A DNA stretch of 64,000 nucleotides from Pseudomonas entomophila (GCF_029193575.1 NZ_JARGCS010000056.1:248001-312000); one strand, 5' to 3'. Shown: positions 9,854 through 19,800, counted from the first letter of the stretch. Notes: generated by a model not told the origin, from the sequence alone. Translations and numbers: made by a program.

Positions 9854-10432
9854 TCACTTCTGCTTCACACCTTCCAGGCTGATATCCAGGTCCAGGGTCT
9901 GCGAAGTCGGGCCTGGGCCCTTGATGCCGAAATCATTCAGGTTCAGCGTGGTCTTGGCGTTGAAACCTGCGCGCTCACCGCCCCATGGGTCCTTGCCCTC
10001 ACCGTTGAACACGGCCTTGAAAGTGACCGGCTTGGTCACGCCATGCAGGGTCAGGTCGCCGGTCACGTCGGCGGTCTTGTCACCGGTGGACTTGACGCTG
10101 GTGGAGACGAACTTGGCGTCCGGGTACTTCTTCACGTCGAGGAAGTCGGCGCTGGCGATGTGCTTGTCACGCTCGGCGTGGTTCGACCACAGGCTGGCGG
10201 TCTTCAGGTCGACATTGATCTTGCTGGCTTCAGGCTTGGCGCTGTCCCAGGTGAAGTTGCCGTCGAAGTCCTTGAAGGTACCGTGGATGAAGCTGTAGCC
10301 CAGGTGGCTGATCTTCCAGTCGACGAAGGCGTGCTGGCCTTCCTTGTCGATCTTGTATTCGGCAGCCATGGCCTGGCCGGCGGAAATCAGAGCGGTACCG
10401 AGCGCCAGAGCGGCAAAAGTCTTTTTCAACAT
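9854..10432 (-). CDS. yceI: YceI-family periplasmic lipid-binding protein
   Basis: A 192-residue secreted lipocalin-like protein. It has a signal peptide (MLKKTFAALALGTALISAG, cut after AMA), then AEYKIDKEGQHAFVDWKISHLGYS, the standard YceI opening, and GDLTLHGVTKPVTFKAVF, the conserved central strand pair. YceI proteins have a beta-barrel that binds isoprenoid or amide lipids and respond to alkaline or osmotic stress. ATG 10432 has AGGAAGG upstream, so the longer frame to 10543 is an artefact. It follows the cytochrome b561 gene by 34 bases on the same strand, the usual pairing; a shared role in quinone-linked redox processes in the periplasm is inferred. Confidence 0.93.
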   Translation of the reverse strand: MLKKTFAALALGTALISAGQAMAAEYKIDKEGQHAFVDWKISHLGYSFIHGTFKDFDGNFTWDSAKPEASKINVDLKTASLWSNHAERDKHIASADFLDVKKYPDAKFVSTSVKSTGDKTADVTGDLTLHGVTKPVTFKAVFNGEGKDPWGGERAGFNAKTTLNLNDFGIKGPGPTSQTLDLDISLEGVKQK

Positions 10433-10466
10433 CGTTACTTCCTTCCTTTGCAATTGAGGTTGAGAG

Positions 10467-11018
10467 TCAAGCTTTGCGGCCCAGCATGCGGGTGAGGGTC
10501 GCGTCACGGTCGATGAAATGGTGCTTGAGCGCTGCCAGGGCATGCAGGCCGGCGAAAATCACCAACCCCCATGCCAGGTAGAGGTGAATGACCCCGGCGG
10601 TATCGGCCTGGTCAGGCAGGTTGCTGACCAGCGCCGGCACTTCGAACAAGTCGAAGACCGGGATGCCGACACCGTCGGCGGTGGAGATCAGGTAACCGGC
10701 GCCCATCACCGCGAACAGGCCCAGGTACAGCGCCAGGTGACCGAGTTTGGCAGCCCCACGGGTCAAAGGGCCATGGTTGGCGGGTGCCGGTGGGGGTGGG
10801 CTGACGAAGCGCCAGATCACCCGCAACGACATGGCAGCCAGCAGTACCAGGCCGATGCTCTTGTGCAGGTCGGGGCCAGCCTTGCGCCAGGGGTCGTAGT
10901 AGTCGAGGCCGACCATCCACAGGCCCAGGGCGAACAAACCGAACACTGCCAAGGCCACGCCCCAGTGCAGGATGATGCTGATCAAACCGTAGCGGGAAGC
11001 TGAGTTGCGAAGTTGCAT
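10467..11018 (-). CDS. Cytochrome b561 family protein
   Basis: A 183-residue membrane protein with four helices typical of bacterial cytochrome b561. Haem-ligand histidines can be placed at IILHWGVALAVF in helix 1, DLHKSIGLVLL in helix 2, HLYLAWGLVIFAGLHALAALKHH in the last helices (quoted in part), and LKHHFIDRD near the end. It would take electrons from quinol or pass them to periplasmic partners. It is the first gene of a two-gene unit with yceI. ATG 11018 is taken because residues MQLRNSASRYG match the family start; the ribosome site is weak. About 45-150 bases upstream lies an AT-rich stretch likely to hold the promoter. Confidence 0.9.
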   Translation of the reverse strand: MQLRNSASRYGLISIILHWGVALAVFGLFALGLWMVGLDYYDPWRKAGPDLHKSIGLVLLAAMSLRVIWRFVSPPPPAPANHGPLTRGAAKLGHLALYLGLFAVMGAGYLISTADGVGIPVFDLFEVPALVSNLPDQADTAGVIHLYLAWGLVIFAGLHALAALKHHFIDRDATLTRMLGRKA

Positions 11019-11189
11019 GGTGGCGTGTTTCCCCGTGAAAGCCGAGCACAAGATTAACGCTTAAAAGATCGAATAAAAGACTAAAAATCCGCTTTGGATC
11101 ATCAGAAAAATCGATACTTTATTCTGCTAGGGCGCTATTAAGGAAACATTAACGATAGACAAGAGGGAAGTATTTGCCAGAGATGCCTC

Positions 11190-11273
11190 ATCGCCGGGCA
11201 AGCACGCGCCTACAGATTCACCGCCGTCCTTGAGACTACGGGGTACCTGTAGGCGCGGGCCTGCCCCAATGAG
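11190..11273. repeat. REP inverted pair
   Basis: A left arm (TCGCCGGGCAAGCACGCGCC then TACAG) and an inverted right arm (CTGTAGGCGCGGGCCTGCCCC) lie just beyond the 3' end of the amine oxidase gene and upstream of the cytochrome b561 gene. A hairpin here could end amine oxidase transcription. Confidence 0.8.
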
Positions 11274-11294
11274 GCCAGGGCAGGCGCTAAAGCA

Positions 11295-13145
11295 TCAACC
11301 GGCCTTGGCTTGTGCGTTGGCCGCCGGTTTCTTGGCAGGCTCGGCCTTTTTCGCCGGCGCCGGTTTCTGCGCTTGCTTGGCCGCCGGCTTGTGCGCCGCG
11401 GCAGGTTTGGCCGGTGCGGCCTTCACGGACGCGGCCTTGGCCGGTTCTTCCTTGACCACCGGCGCTGGCGCAGGCGCAGCGGCTGGCGCGGGTGCCGGAG
11501 CCACCGCCGGTGCCGGCTCTTCGGTCTTGGCCACTGGCTCGAGCTTGGCCGGCGTCTTGTCGTCACTGCCGAACATCCGCGAGAAGAAGCCCGGTTTGTC
11601 CTGCTTGGCGTCCTCCACTTTCACCGGCTCGGACTTGGCGGGTGCCTTATCGGAAGCGCCGCCGAACATATTGGAGAAGAACCCGCCTTTGTCTTTCCCT
11701 GCCACCGCTCCCGCAGCCGCGCCAGCCGCTGCTGCGGCGACCGGTGCCGCCTTGGCCGGATCGAACGACTTGCCGGCCGCCAGGTCCTGCACCTGGCTGG
11801 CCGCACGCTGGCCACTGCGCAGGGCGCCTTCCAGGGTGCCGGGGTACAGCGCGTCGGTGTGCTCGCCGGCGAAGGCGATACGCTGCACCGGGCGCTCCCA
11901 CAGGCGCCAGTACTTGCTGATCTGCCCTGGGCCATAGGCCAAGTAGGCCCCGCCGGTTCCAGCGTCGGTACTGTAGCGCTTGACCTCGTAGCCAGTGAAC
12001 GCGCCCCGGGCTTGCGGGTAGAAGGCGTGCAGGCGAATCAGCACCTGGTCGACCATCTGCTTGTCGCCGAACGCCTGCAGCAGGCGGGCGTTGTCGCCAG
12101 ACAGGTTGATCACCACGTTGGCCCCGCCCTTGAGCGCGGGCTCGATCCACAGCATGCCCAGGCCGGTGTTGCTGAAGATCTCGCCCGACATGCGCGAACG
12201 GCTCTCCCATACCGGGCTCTTGAACTTGAGCATCAGCTGGTCGCGCCAGCCGTAGTTGGTGCCCTTGAGCGCCGCCAGGTGCTGGCTGTCCAGCCCCGGG
12301 GTCATCTGGATCTTGGCCAGCGCGCGCAACGGCACGGCCAGCACCAGGTAATCGGCCTGGTAGCCGACGGTGCCGACCTTCACGGTCACGCCGTCCTTGT
12401 CCTGGACGACGGCCGATACTGGCGAGTTGGTCTTGATGGTCTTGAGCTGCTTGACGAACGCCTGGGCCAGTACCGGGCTGCCGCCGGGCAGGCGCGCGGC
12501 GCGCAGGTCGCGGTCGCCGACGCCGCGATAGACGCGGTTCTGCTGAGCGAAGTAGAGCAGCGACAGGCGCGACGGCTCGTCGTAGCGGGTGCGGATCTGC
12601 TGGTTGACCAGCTGGCGTGCGGTGGCGGGCAGTTGCAGCTTGTCGAGCCAGGTGGAGACGTTCATCTGGTCGAGGGCGAACAGCGTGCTGTTGGCCGCCG
12701 GGTTGAGCGGGTCGTCGATCGAGCGGGCGAGGTCGTCGAGGGTCTTCTCGTAGCGTTTGATCGCCTCGGCGGTGGCCGGTTGCTTGGTGGCCAGGTCGGT
12801 GGCGCTGAAGTATTCGCCGTCGATCAGGTAGCCGGGGGTGCGCACGAACTCCGGCGCGGGCAGTGTTTCCAGCTTGAAACGCTCCAGGTACTGGGTCAGC
12901 ACGGGCTGGGTCTTGCCGTTACCGATCCATTCGCTGGTGGCCAGGCCCGAACGGCCACCCATGCCCGCCTTGGCTTCCAGCAGGGTGACCTGCCAACCCT
13001 TGGCTTGCAGTTCATAAGCCGCGGTGAGACCGGCCAGGCCGCCACCCACCACGATTGCCGTAGGTGTCTTGTCCTTGGCCAGCGCGGCGCCGCTGGACAC
13101 ACCAATCAATACCAACGCGCACAGGCGCACCCAAGCAGCAGCCAT
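11295..13145 (-). CDS. FAD-dependent amine oxidase with signal peptide and duplicated C-terminal motif
   Basis: A 616-residue flavoprotein. A signal peptide (residues 1-23, ending GAALA) precedes the FAD-binding Rossmann motif VVGGGLAGLTAAYELQ (about 32-48) and GMGGRSGLATS. The C-terminal FAD clamp AFAGEHTDALYPGTLEGALRSG (quoted in part) lies near 420-440. These define the flavin monoamine oxidase/NAD(P)-binding Rossmann group. After about residue 455 a tail begins with two copies of an FFSxMFG module (GGFFSNMFGG and PGFFSRMFGS, about 40 residues apart), then an Ala/Pro/Lys-rich segment to the end. Substrate unknown; export to the periplasm is inferred. The tail resembles a spacer or wall-binding region but is unassigned. 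It stands alone, flanked by REP pairs. Confidence 0.8.
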   Translation of the reverse strand: MAAAWVRLCALVLIGVSSGAALAKDKTPTAIVVGGGLAGLTAAYELQAKGWQVTLLEAKAGMGGRSGLATSEWIGNGKTQPVLTQYLERFKLETLPAPEFVRTPGYLIDGEYFSATDLATKQPATAEAIKRYEKTLDDLARSIDDPLNPAANSTLFALDQMNVSTWLDKLQLPATARQLVNQQIRTRYDEPSRLSLLYFAQQNRVYRGVGDRDLRAARLPGGSPVLAQAFVKQLKTIKTNSPVSAVVQDKDGVTVKVGTVGYQADYLVLAVPLRALAKIQMTPGLDSQHLAALKGTNYGWRDQLMLKFKSPVWESRSRMSGEIFSNTGLGMLWIEPALKGGANVVINLSGDNARLLQAFGDKQMVDQVLIRLHAFYPQARGAFTGYEVKRYSTDAGTGGAYLAYGPGQISKYWRLWERPVQRIAFAGEHTDALYPGTLEGALRSGQRAASQVQDLAAGKSFDPAKAAPVAAAAAGAAAGAVAGKDKGGFFSNMFGGASDKAPAKSEPVKVEDAKQDKPGFFSRMFGSDDKTPAKLEPVAKTEEPAPAVAPAPAPAAAPAPAPVVKEEPAKAASVKAAPAKPAAAHKPAAKQAQKPAPAKKAEPAKKPAANAQAKAG

Positions 13146-13472
13146 GTCGGCGAACTCCGGAAAGAGGGATGGAAACGAGGGGAAGGAATACCCCGGGAAG
13201 ATGCGTTAAGAATACGTCAGGTCTGGGGGCGCTGCCAGCACAGGGCTATCAAGTGCCTCGTCGGGTTAGATTTTTTTGTTGTAGCGGATGGCCCTATCGC
13301 GGGGCAGGCCTGCGCCCACGGGCACCCCGCAGGTTCCGAAAGCCGTGGGCACCTGTGGGCGCGGGCTCGCCCCAATAGGGCCGGTACAGAAAAACAGGGA
13401 AGGTTGTCCCAACCGGTGGCTTTGCTTAGGCTTGTGCCGTCCTACATGCCACACCCCCAGGAGACGGTGCCC
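13146..13472. other. Intergenic region between amine oxidase and bioA
   Basis: This 327-base gap between divergent genes should hold both promoters. It contains a T-rich run (about 13271-13277) and a REP inverted pair (13296-13378). I see no clear -35/-10 pair or operator for bioA. Apparent reading frames that cross it are extensions of bioA or its shadows. Confidence 0.5.
13296..13378. repeat. REP inverted pair upstream of bioA
   Basis: ATCGCGGGGCAGGCCTGCGC then CCACGGG on the left is matched by an inverted arm CCTGTGGGCGCGGGCTCGCC on the right. It lies upstream of both divergent genes, an unusual position for a REP pair. Confidence 0.8.
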
Positions 13473-14879
13473 ATGGGCCTCAATCAACAGTGGATGCAAC
13501 GCGACCTCAAGGTCCTGTGGCACCCCTGCACGCAGATGAAAGACCACGAGCAGCTGCCGCTGATCCCGATAAAGCGCGGCGAAGGTGTGTGGCTGGAAGA
13601 TTTCGACGGCAAGCGCTACCTCGACGCGGTCAGTTCCTGGTGGGTCAACGTGTTCGGCCACGCCAACCCGCGCATCAACCAGCGCATCAAGGACCAGGTC
13701 GACCAGCTGGAGCACGTGATCCTCGCCGGCTTCAGCCATCAGCCGGTGATCGAGCTGTCCGAACGCCTGGTGGCCATGACCCCGGCCGGCCTGGACCGGG
13801 TGTTCTACGCCGACAACGGCTCGTCGTGCATCGAAGTGGCGCTGAAGATGAGCTTCCACTACTGGCAGAACAAGGGCCAGCCGCAGAAGAAGCGCTTCGT
13901 CACCCTGACCAACAGCTACCACGGCGAAACCATCGCGGCGATGTCGGTGGGCGATGTGCCGCTGTTCACCGAGACCTACAAGGCGCTGCTGCTCGACACG
14001 ATCAAGGTGCCGAGCCCCGACTGCTACCTGCGCCCGGACGGCATGGGCTGGGAAGAGCACTCCCGCAACCTGTTCGCCGCCATGGAACAGACCCTGGCCG
14101 AGCATCACGCCAGCGTCGCCGCAGTGATCGTCGAGCCGCTGATCCAGGGCGCGGGCGGCATGCGCATGTACCACCCGGTGTACCTCAAGCTGCTGCGCGA
14201 GGCCTGCGACCGCTATGGCGTGCACCTGATCCACGACGAGATCGCCGTGGGCTTCGGCCGCACCGGCACGATGTTCGCCTGCGAGCAGGCCGGCATCCGC
14301 CCGGACTTCCTCTGCCTGTCCAAGGCCCTGACCGGCGGTTACCTGCCGCTGGCCGCGTGCCTGACCACCGACGATGTGTACCAGGCGTTCTACGACGACT
14401 ACCCGACCCTGCGCGCCTTCCTCCATTCGCACAGCTACACCGGCAACCCGCTGGCCTGTGCCGCCGCGCTGGCGACCTTGGACATCTTCGCCGAGGACAA
14501 CGTGATCGAGGCCAACAAGGCCTTGTCGGTGCGCATGGCCAGCGCCACCGCGCACCTGGTCGAGCACCCGCACGTGGCCGAGGTGCGCCAGACCGGCATG
14601 GCCCTGGCCATCGAGATGGTCCAGGACAAGGCCGGCAAGGTCGCCTACCCCTGGCAGGAGCGACGCGGCCTGAAGGTGTTCGAGCACGCCCTGACCCGTG
14701 GCGCGCTGCTGCGGCCGTTGGGCAGCGTGGTGTACTTCCTGCCGCCTTACGTGATCACCCCGGAGCAGATCGACTTCCTTGCCGAGGTGGCCAGCGAAGG
14801 CATCGACATCGCCACGCGTGGCAGCGTCAGCGTGGCCGTGCCGGCCGACTTCCACCCCGACTTCCGCGACCCGGGCTGA
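13473..14879 (+). CDS. bioA: Adenosylmethionine-8-amino-7-oxononanoate transaminase
   Basis: A 468-residue PLP enzyme of biotin synthesis that uses SAM as amino donor to make 7,8-diaminopelargonate. It starts WMQRDLKVLWHPCTQMKDHE, the characteristic BioA opening, with SSWWVNVFGH (substrate pocket), DNGSSCIEVALKM (PLP phosphate loop), LIHDEIAVGFGRTG (PLP-ring aspartate region) and LSKALTGGYLPLAA with the Schiff-base Lys near 284. Length is slightly above the E. coli enzyme. ATG 13473 has CAGGAG eight bases upstream. The rest of the bio operon is not here. It is followed after 64 bases by rsmE on the same strand. Confidence 0.96.
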   Translation: MGLNQQWMQRDLKVLWHPCTQMKDHEQLPLIPIKRGEGVWLEDFDGKRYLDAVSSWWVNVFGHANPRINQRIKDQVDQLEHVILAGFSHQPVIELSERLVAMTPAGLDRVFYADNGSSCIEVALKMSFHYWQNKGQPQKKRFVTLTNSYHGETIAAMSVGDVPLFTETYKALLLDTIKVPSPDCYLRPDGMGWEEHSRNLFAAMEQTLAEHHASVAAVIVEPLIQGAGGMRMYHPVYLKLLREACDRYGVHLIHDEIAVGFGRTGTMFACEQAGIRPDFLCLSKALTGGYLPLAACLTTDDVYQAFYDDYPTLRAFLHSHSYTGNPLACAAALATLDIFAEDNVIEANKALSVRMASATAHLVEHPHVAEVRQTGMALAIEMVQDKAGKVAYPWQERRGLKVFEHALTRGALLRPLGSVVYFLPPYVITPEQIDFLAEVASEGIDIATRGSVSVAVPADFHPDFRDPG

Positions 14880-14943
14880 GCCTCAAGCCCTCCGAAGCCC
14901 GCCCCCACAGGGGCCACGTCCACCCTTTACCCCGAGCTGAACC

Positions 14944-15663
14944 ATGCGCCTGTCCCGCTTCTTCATCGACGCCCCCCTCGCCCTCGGCGAACACGACCTC
15001 CCCGAGGCCCAGGCCCACTACATCGGCCGTGTGCTGCGCATGAGCGCCGGCGACGCCGTGCAGCTGTTCGACGGCAGCGGCCAGGAGTACCTCGGCCAGT
15101 TGCTGGAGGTCGGCAAAAAGACCGTGCGCGTGGCCCTCGACCAGGCCTTGCCCGGCCAGGCCGAATCGCCGCTGCATCTCCATCTGGGCCAGGGCCTGTC
15201 GCGCGGCGAGCGCATGGACTGGGCGATCCAGAAGGCCACCGAGCTTGGCGTCGGCGAAATCACACCGATCGTGAGCGAACGTTGTGAAGTACGCCTGAAA
15301 GATGAGCGTGCCGACAAGCGCCTGGCCCACTGGCGCCAAGTGGCGATCAGCGCCTGCGAGCAGTGCGGCCGCTCGAGCGTGCCGCTGATCCACCCGCCGG
15401 TGACGCTGGCCGAATGGCTCAAGAGCGCCGAAGCCGACCTCAAGCTGGTGCTGCACCCGGTAGCCGAACCGCTGACGAGCCACGCAAAGCCCGCCCGCCT
15501 GGCCTTCCTGATCGGCCCCGAGGGCGGCCTGAGCGATGCCGAAGTGGAGCAGGCCAAGGCCAGCGGCTTCCACGCCGCCCGCCTCGGCCCGCGCGTGCTG
15601 CGCACCGAAACCGCGCCGGTGGTGGCATTGGCGGTGGCGCAACAGCTATGGGGCGATTTCTAA
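14944..15663 (+). CDS. rsmE: 16S rRNA (uracil-1498-N3)-methyltransferase RsmE
   Basis: A 239-residue SPOUT-class methyltransferase. An N-terminal PUA-like domain (MRLSRFFIDAPL, then HYIGRVLRMSAGD) precedes the knotted SAM-binding domain with AFLIGPEGGLSDAEV and the knot LGPRVLRTETAPVVALA, the RsmE signature. It methylates U1498 in helix 44 of 16S rRNA. There is a second RsmE-family gene at 47043; this copy matches the canonical motifs (RTETA knot) more closely, so it is the better candidate for the housekeeping enzyme. Its stop codon overlaps that of the convergent haemolysin III gene, leaving no room for a separate terminator. Confidence 0.92.
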   Translation: MRLSRFFIDAPLALGEHDLPEAQAHYIGRVLRMSAGDAVQLFDGSGQEYLGQLLEVGKKTVRVALDQALPGQAESPLHLHLGQGLSRGERMDWAIQKATELGVGEITPIVSERCEVRLKDERADKRLAHWRQVAISACEQCGRSSVPLIHPPVTLAEWLKSAEADLKLVLHPVAEPLTSHAKPARLAFLIGPEGGLSDAEVEQAKASGFHAARLGPRVLRTETAPVVALAVAQQLWGDF

Positions 15664-16277
15664 CGCACGTAGAAGAACACCGCCACGAAGTGCATCAGGC
15701 TGCCGGCAATCACGAACAGGTGCCAGATGCCATGCCAGTGGCGGAAGCGGCTGTCGAAGGCGAAGAAAATGATTCCGACGGTGTAGAACACCCCGCCGGC
15801 CGCCAACCAGGCGAAGCCAGCGGCGCCGAGGCTGGCGAGCAGCGGCTGGACCGCCACCAGGACGATCCAGCCCATCAGCGCGTAGATGATGATCGACAGG
15901 ATGCGCGCCTCGGAGCGCGGCTTGATCTCCTGCAACATGCCCACCAGCGCCAACCCCCAGACGATGCCGAACAGGCTCCAACCCCAGGGCCCACGCAGGG
16001 TGACGAGGCAGAACGGCGTGTAGCTGCCGGCGATCAGCAGGTAGATCGACAGGTGGTCGAGCTTGCGCATGATCACCTTCGCCCGCCCACGGGTGCTGTG
16101 GTAGAGGGTGGAGATGCTGTAGAGCAGCAGCAAGGTAAAGCCGTAGATGGAGAAGCTGACGATCTTCCAGGGGTCGCCCTGCAAGCCCGCGACGACGATC
16201 AGCCAGATCGCGCCGATGCAGGCCAGTACCGCGCCCACCAGGTGGGTCCAGGCATTGAAGCGTTCACCGTAGTACAT
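15660..16277 (-). CDS. Haemolysin III / PAQR-family membrane protein
   Basis: A 205-residue protein with seven predicted membrane helices. It starts with the PAQR-type ERFNAWTHLVGAVLA, has SISTLYHSTRG after helix 2, and ends RHWHGIWHLFVIAGSLMHF, whose histidines (with those at the start) bind the active-site metal in this family. The family includes bacterial YqfA/haemolysin III homologues; despite the name a lytic role is unproven, and a membrane hydrolase (ceramidase-like) or lipid-homeostasis role is suggested from eukaryotic relatives. Family call is firm, role uncertain. Its last codon overlaps the rsmE stop. Confidence 0.88.
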   Translation of the reverse strand: MYYGERFNAWTHLVGAVLACIGAIWLIVVAGLQGDPWKIVSFSIYGFTLLLLYSISTLYHSTRGRAKVIMRKLDHLSIYLLIAGSYTPFCLVTLRGPWGWSLFGIVWGLALVGMLQEIKPRSEARILSIIIYALMGWIVLVAVQPLLASLGAAGFAWLAAGGVFYTVGIIFFAFDSRFRHWHGIWHLFVIAGSLMHFVAVFFYVR

Positions 16278-16369
16278 GCAGGCATGGACCTCCTGAAGGC
16301 CAGTGGGTTCCTGATGGGGCGGCGGTGTCTGCCTCGCGCGGCAAGCCCGCGTCTTTGAAGAACACCCGC

Positions 16370-16843
16370 CTACCCGGCAACGGATTGCAAATCCGCGTCA
16401 CGCACCAACCGCTCCAACCCCGCCAGGTCCGGCACCCGCGCCACCAACTCACCGACCTGCACCGCCGCCAACTCCAGCGCCCCCAACGGCACATCCACGT
16501 AGTTGAGCTGGCTGTCGAGCTTGCACGAACGCGGAATCCCCTGCAGCAACACCGCCAGATAACGCAGCCCGGTATCCCCCAGGGCATTGAGCACCACCAC
16601 CCGTGCCCGCTCACCGCAGGGCGTTTCGCCGCCACAGGCAGCCTCGAAACCGATCAGCGGCAAGCGCTGCTGGCGCCAGTCGATCCAGCCCATGTGCCAC
16701 AACGGCTCGAACGACTCGCACACGAACCGACGCTCACCGATCAGTTCAGCCACGGCGACGTTGGGCAACACCAGGGTCCGGTCGCCCAGGGGCAGCAGCA
16801 GCCCGGTCAGGCTGCTGCGCTGGCCGGCGATATATTCAAGCAT
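16370..16843 (-). CDS. chpC: CheW-like protein ChpC of the Chp chemosensory system
   Basis: A 157-residue single CheW-like domain, starting GLLLPLGDRTLVLPNVAVAE and with MGWIDWRQQRLPLIGFEAA, the typical first and central strands. It is a coupling protein, here the second of the operon beside PilI. ChpC proteins join receptors other than PilJ to ChpA, or modulate ChpA, in P. aeruginosa twitching control. Its ATG (16843) overlaps the end of chpA by eight bases, so it is translationally linked and the last gene of the operon. About 90 bases then separate it from the haemolysin III gene. Confidence 0.85.
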   Translation of the reverse strand: MLEYIAGQRSSLTGLLLPLGDRTLVLPNVAVAELIGERRFVCESFEPLWHMGWIDWRQQRLPLIGFEAACGGETPCGERARVVVLNALGDTGLRYLAVLLQGIPRSCKLDSQLNYVDVPLGALELAAVQVGELVARVPDLAGLERLVRDADLQSVAG

Positions 16844-19800
16844 GGGGCTGGCTCCAGTGGGCGATGCTCTGCAACAGGACCGACTCCTGGTACGGCTTGC
16901 CCAGGTAGTCGTTGACGCCGATGGCCATGGCCCGGTCGCGGTGTTTCTGCCCGGTGCGCGAGGTGATCATGATGATCGGCAGGTCGTGCAGGCGCTCGTC
17001 GCGACGCACGCGGGTGGCGACTTCGAAGCCGTCCATGCGTGGCATCTCGATGTCCAGCAACAGCACGTCGGGGCGGTGCTCCTGCAACAAAGCCATGGCG
17101 TCGACGCCGTCCTTGGCGGTCAGCACGCTCATGCCATGGCGCTCCAGCAGGCGGCTGGTGACCTTGCGCACGGTGACCGAGTCGTCCACCACCATCACCA
17201 ACAGCGCACGCCGTGGCGCCGGGCCGAACAGCGTGCGCGGCGTGCCCGCATCGATCGGCAGGCGCGCCAGGCGGCGCTGCTGGCCACGCAGTTGGCCGAG
17301 CAGGTCGAGAATCAGCACCACCCGGCCATCCCCCAGCAACGTCGCCCCGGACAACCCCGGCACTGCGGCGAACTGCGGCCCCAGGCTCTTGACCACGATC
17401 TCGCGGCTCGGCGACAGGCTGTCGGCCTGGATGGCGAACGACTGCTCCTGGGCATGCACCAGCAGCACCGGCAGCGGCACGCTCTGCCCCAGCAGGCTGG
17501 GCCGGGCGACGTCCTGCAGCAGCTCGCCGAGGTAGCGCAGGTCGTACTCGTGGCCGCCATAGCGGTAGCGCGGCGGGTCGAGCTGGTAGCAGGCGTCGAG
17601 CTCGGCCGGCGGCACACGCACGATGCCCTCGATGGTGTTCAGCGGAATCGCGTACTGCTCCTCGCCCAGGTGCACGATCAGCGCGCGGTTCACCGACACG
17701 GTGAACGGCAAGCGAATCAGGAAGCGCGCGCCCTTGCCCGGGCTCGACTCGATGCTCATCGCCCCGCCCAGTTGCTTGACCTCCTCGTGCACCACGTCCA
17801 TGCCCAGGCCGCGCCCGGAAATCTGGGTGATCTTCTCCGCCGTGGAGAACCCGGGCCGGAGGATGAACTGCAGGATCTCGTGGTCGCTCAACTGCGCCTG
17901 CGGCGCCAGCAGGCCACGCTTGATGGCCTTGTCGCGTACCGCCTCCAGTGGCACGCCGGCACCGTCGTCACTCATCTCGATGACGATGTCGGCACCTTCG
18001 TGCAGCAGGTTCAAGTGAATGGTGCCCTGCTCCGGCTTGCCCGCCGCCAGGCGCACCTCGCGGCTTTCCAGGCCGTGGTCGACGGCGTTGCGCAGCATGT
18101 GTTCCAGCGGCGCGACCATGCGTTCGAGGACGCTGCGGTCCAGTTCGCCCTCGGCGTTGCCGACCACCAGCTCGACCTGCTTGCCCAGTTCGCTGGCGAC
18201 CTGGCGCACCACCCGTTGCAGGCGCGGCACCAGGCGCTCGAACGGCACCATCAGGGTGGCGGTCAGGCCCTCCTGCAACTGGCTGTTCACCCGCGCCTGC
18301 TGCTGTAGCAGGCTGTGCGCCTCCTGGGCGCGCTGGCTGAGGGTTTCCTTGAGGTCGAGCAGGTCGGAGGCGGACTCGAACAGCGCCCGGGACAGCTGCT
18401 GCAACAGCGAGTGGCGGTCCATCTCCAGCGGGTCGAAGTCATCGTAGGCATCACCCTCGGCCTGCCAGCGGCTGGCCAGCCGGCCCTGGGTCTCGGTGTC
18501 CAGGCGCAGCAACTGGTCGCGCATGCGCTCCAGGGTGGTTTCCATTTCGTTCAGGGCGAACTGCGCATCGTTGACCTGTTGCTCGATGCGACCGCGGATG
18601 ATCGCGTGCTCGCTCGCCAGGTTGCCCAGGTCGTCGAGCAGTTCGGCATCGACCTTGACCATGTCGCCTGGCGCGCGCTCGGGCGCGGCAGCCGGGGCCT
18701 CGGCGGGCGCGGCCTCGTTCGTCACCTGGGCCGCGGCACTGTCGGTCAGGGCGGCGCTGGAGAAGTTGCGGATGTAGTCGATCAGCGCCGTGGCGGCATG
18801 CAATGGCTGGCCCAGGCGCACGGCGTCGAGCATGTGCGCCAGGCGGTCGTGGCAGTTCTGCAGCAGGCTGAACAGCGCCGGGGTCGGCGGCAGGCGCCCG
18901 GCGGCCAGCAGTTCGTAGAGGAATTCCAGTTCGTGGGCCAGGTCGCCGATAGCGGCGATCTCGACCATGCGCGCGCCGCCCTTGAGCGTGTGCAGGTCGC
19001 GCAGCAGGTTCTCCACCTCGACGCTGCTGCGCGGGTCGGCCTGCCAGCGCGCCAGGGCGGCGCCGGCGCTTTCGACGATGTCCGAGCTTTCCTCGAGGAA
19101 GACTTCCAGCAGTTCCTTGTCCGCCGGCGCCTCGGCGTCCTCACCGACCGGCTCCGGGCGCTGCGGCGCAGGCGGCGCGTGGCGCAGGTCGCGCAGCTCG
19201 CCAAGCAGCGCCACTGCCGAGCGCGGCACCTGGCCCTGTCGCAGGCTGTCGAGCATCGCACCCAGCGCCGCGTGGCTGCGTTGCAGCAGGTCGAGCAGCG
19301 CCGCGCTGGCGCCCAGGCGGCGGTCCACCAAAGCTTCGTAGAACAGCCCAAGCTCCTGGGCAAGCACTTCGATGGCACCGATCGCGGCCATCTGCGCGCC
19401 GCCCTTGAGGGTCTGCACATCGTGTTGCAGGGCCGACAGCGCCGAGGCGTTGTCGGGGTCGTGCCGCCATAGGGCCAGGGCCTGGTCGGCGCTGTCGAGG
19501 ATGTCGCCGGCCTCTTCGAGGAACAGTTGCACGACCGCTGCTTCCGGCATGTCCGTCGGCGCCGCCAACGGCGTCACCCCGTCGTCGCCCACGTGGCCCA
19601 GGGCGCTGGGCGCCAGCGCGCCGTCGAGCAGGCCACGCAGGGCGGCCAGGCATTCCGGGCGCGGGGTCACTTCCTGGCCGGCGGCGATCTCGTCGAGCAT
19701 ATCGATCAGCGCTTCATGGGCCTGCTGGGCCAGGGTAAAGAAGCGCGCCTCAGCCACCAGGCTGCCCTCCTCCACCGCGCCGTACAGGTCGAGCAGCGCC

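Noticed and set aside
11310..14879. A 1189-codon open frame that ends with bioA
   Set aside because: The first 720 codons are the antisense of the amine oxidase and cross an intergenic REP pair; only the part from 13473, with its ribosome site and BioA motifs, is a gene.
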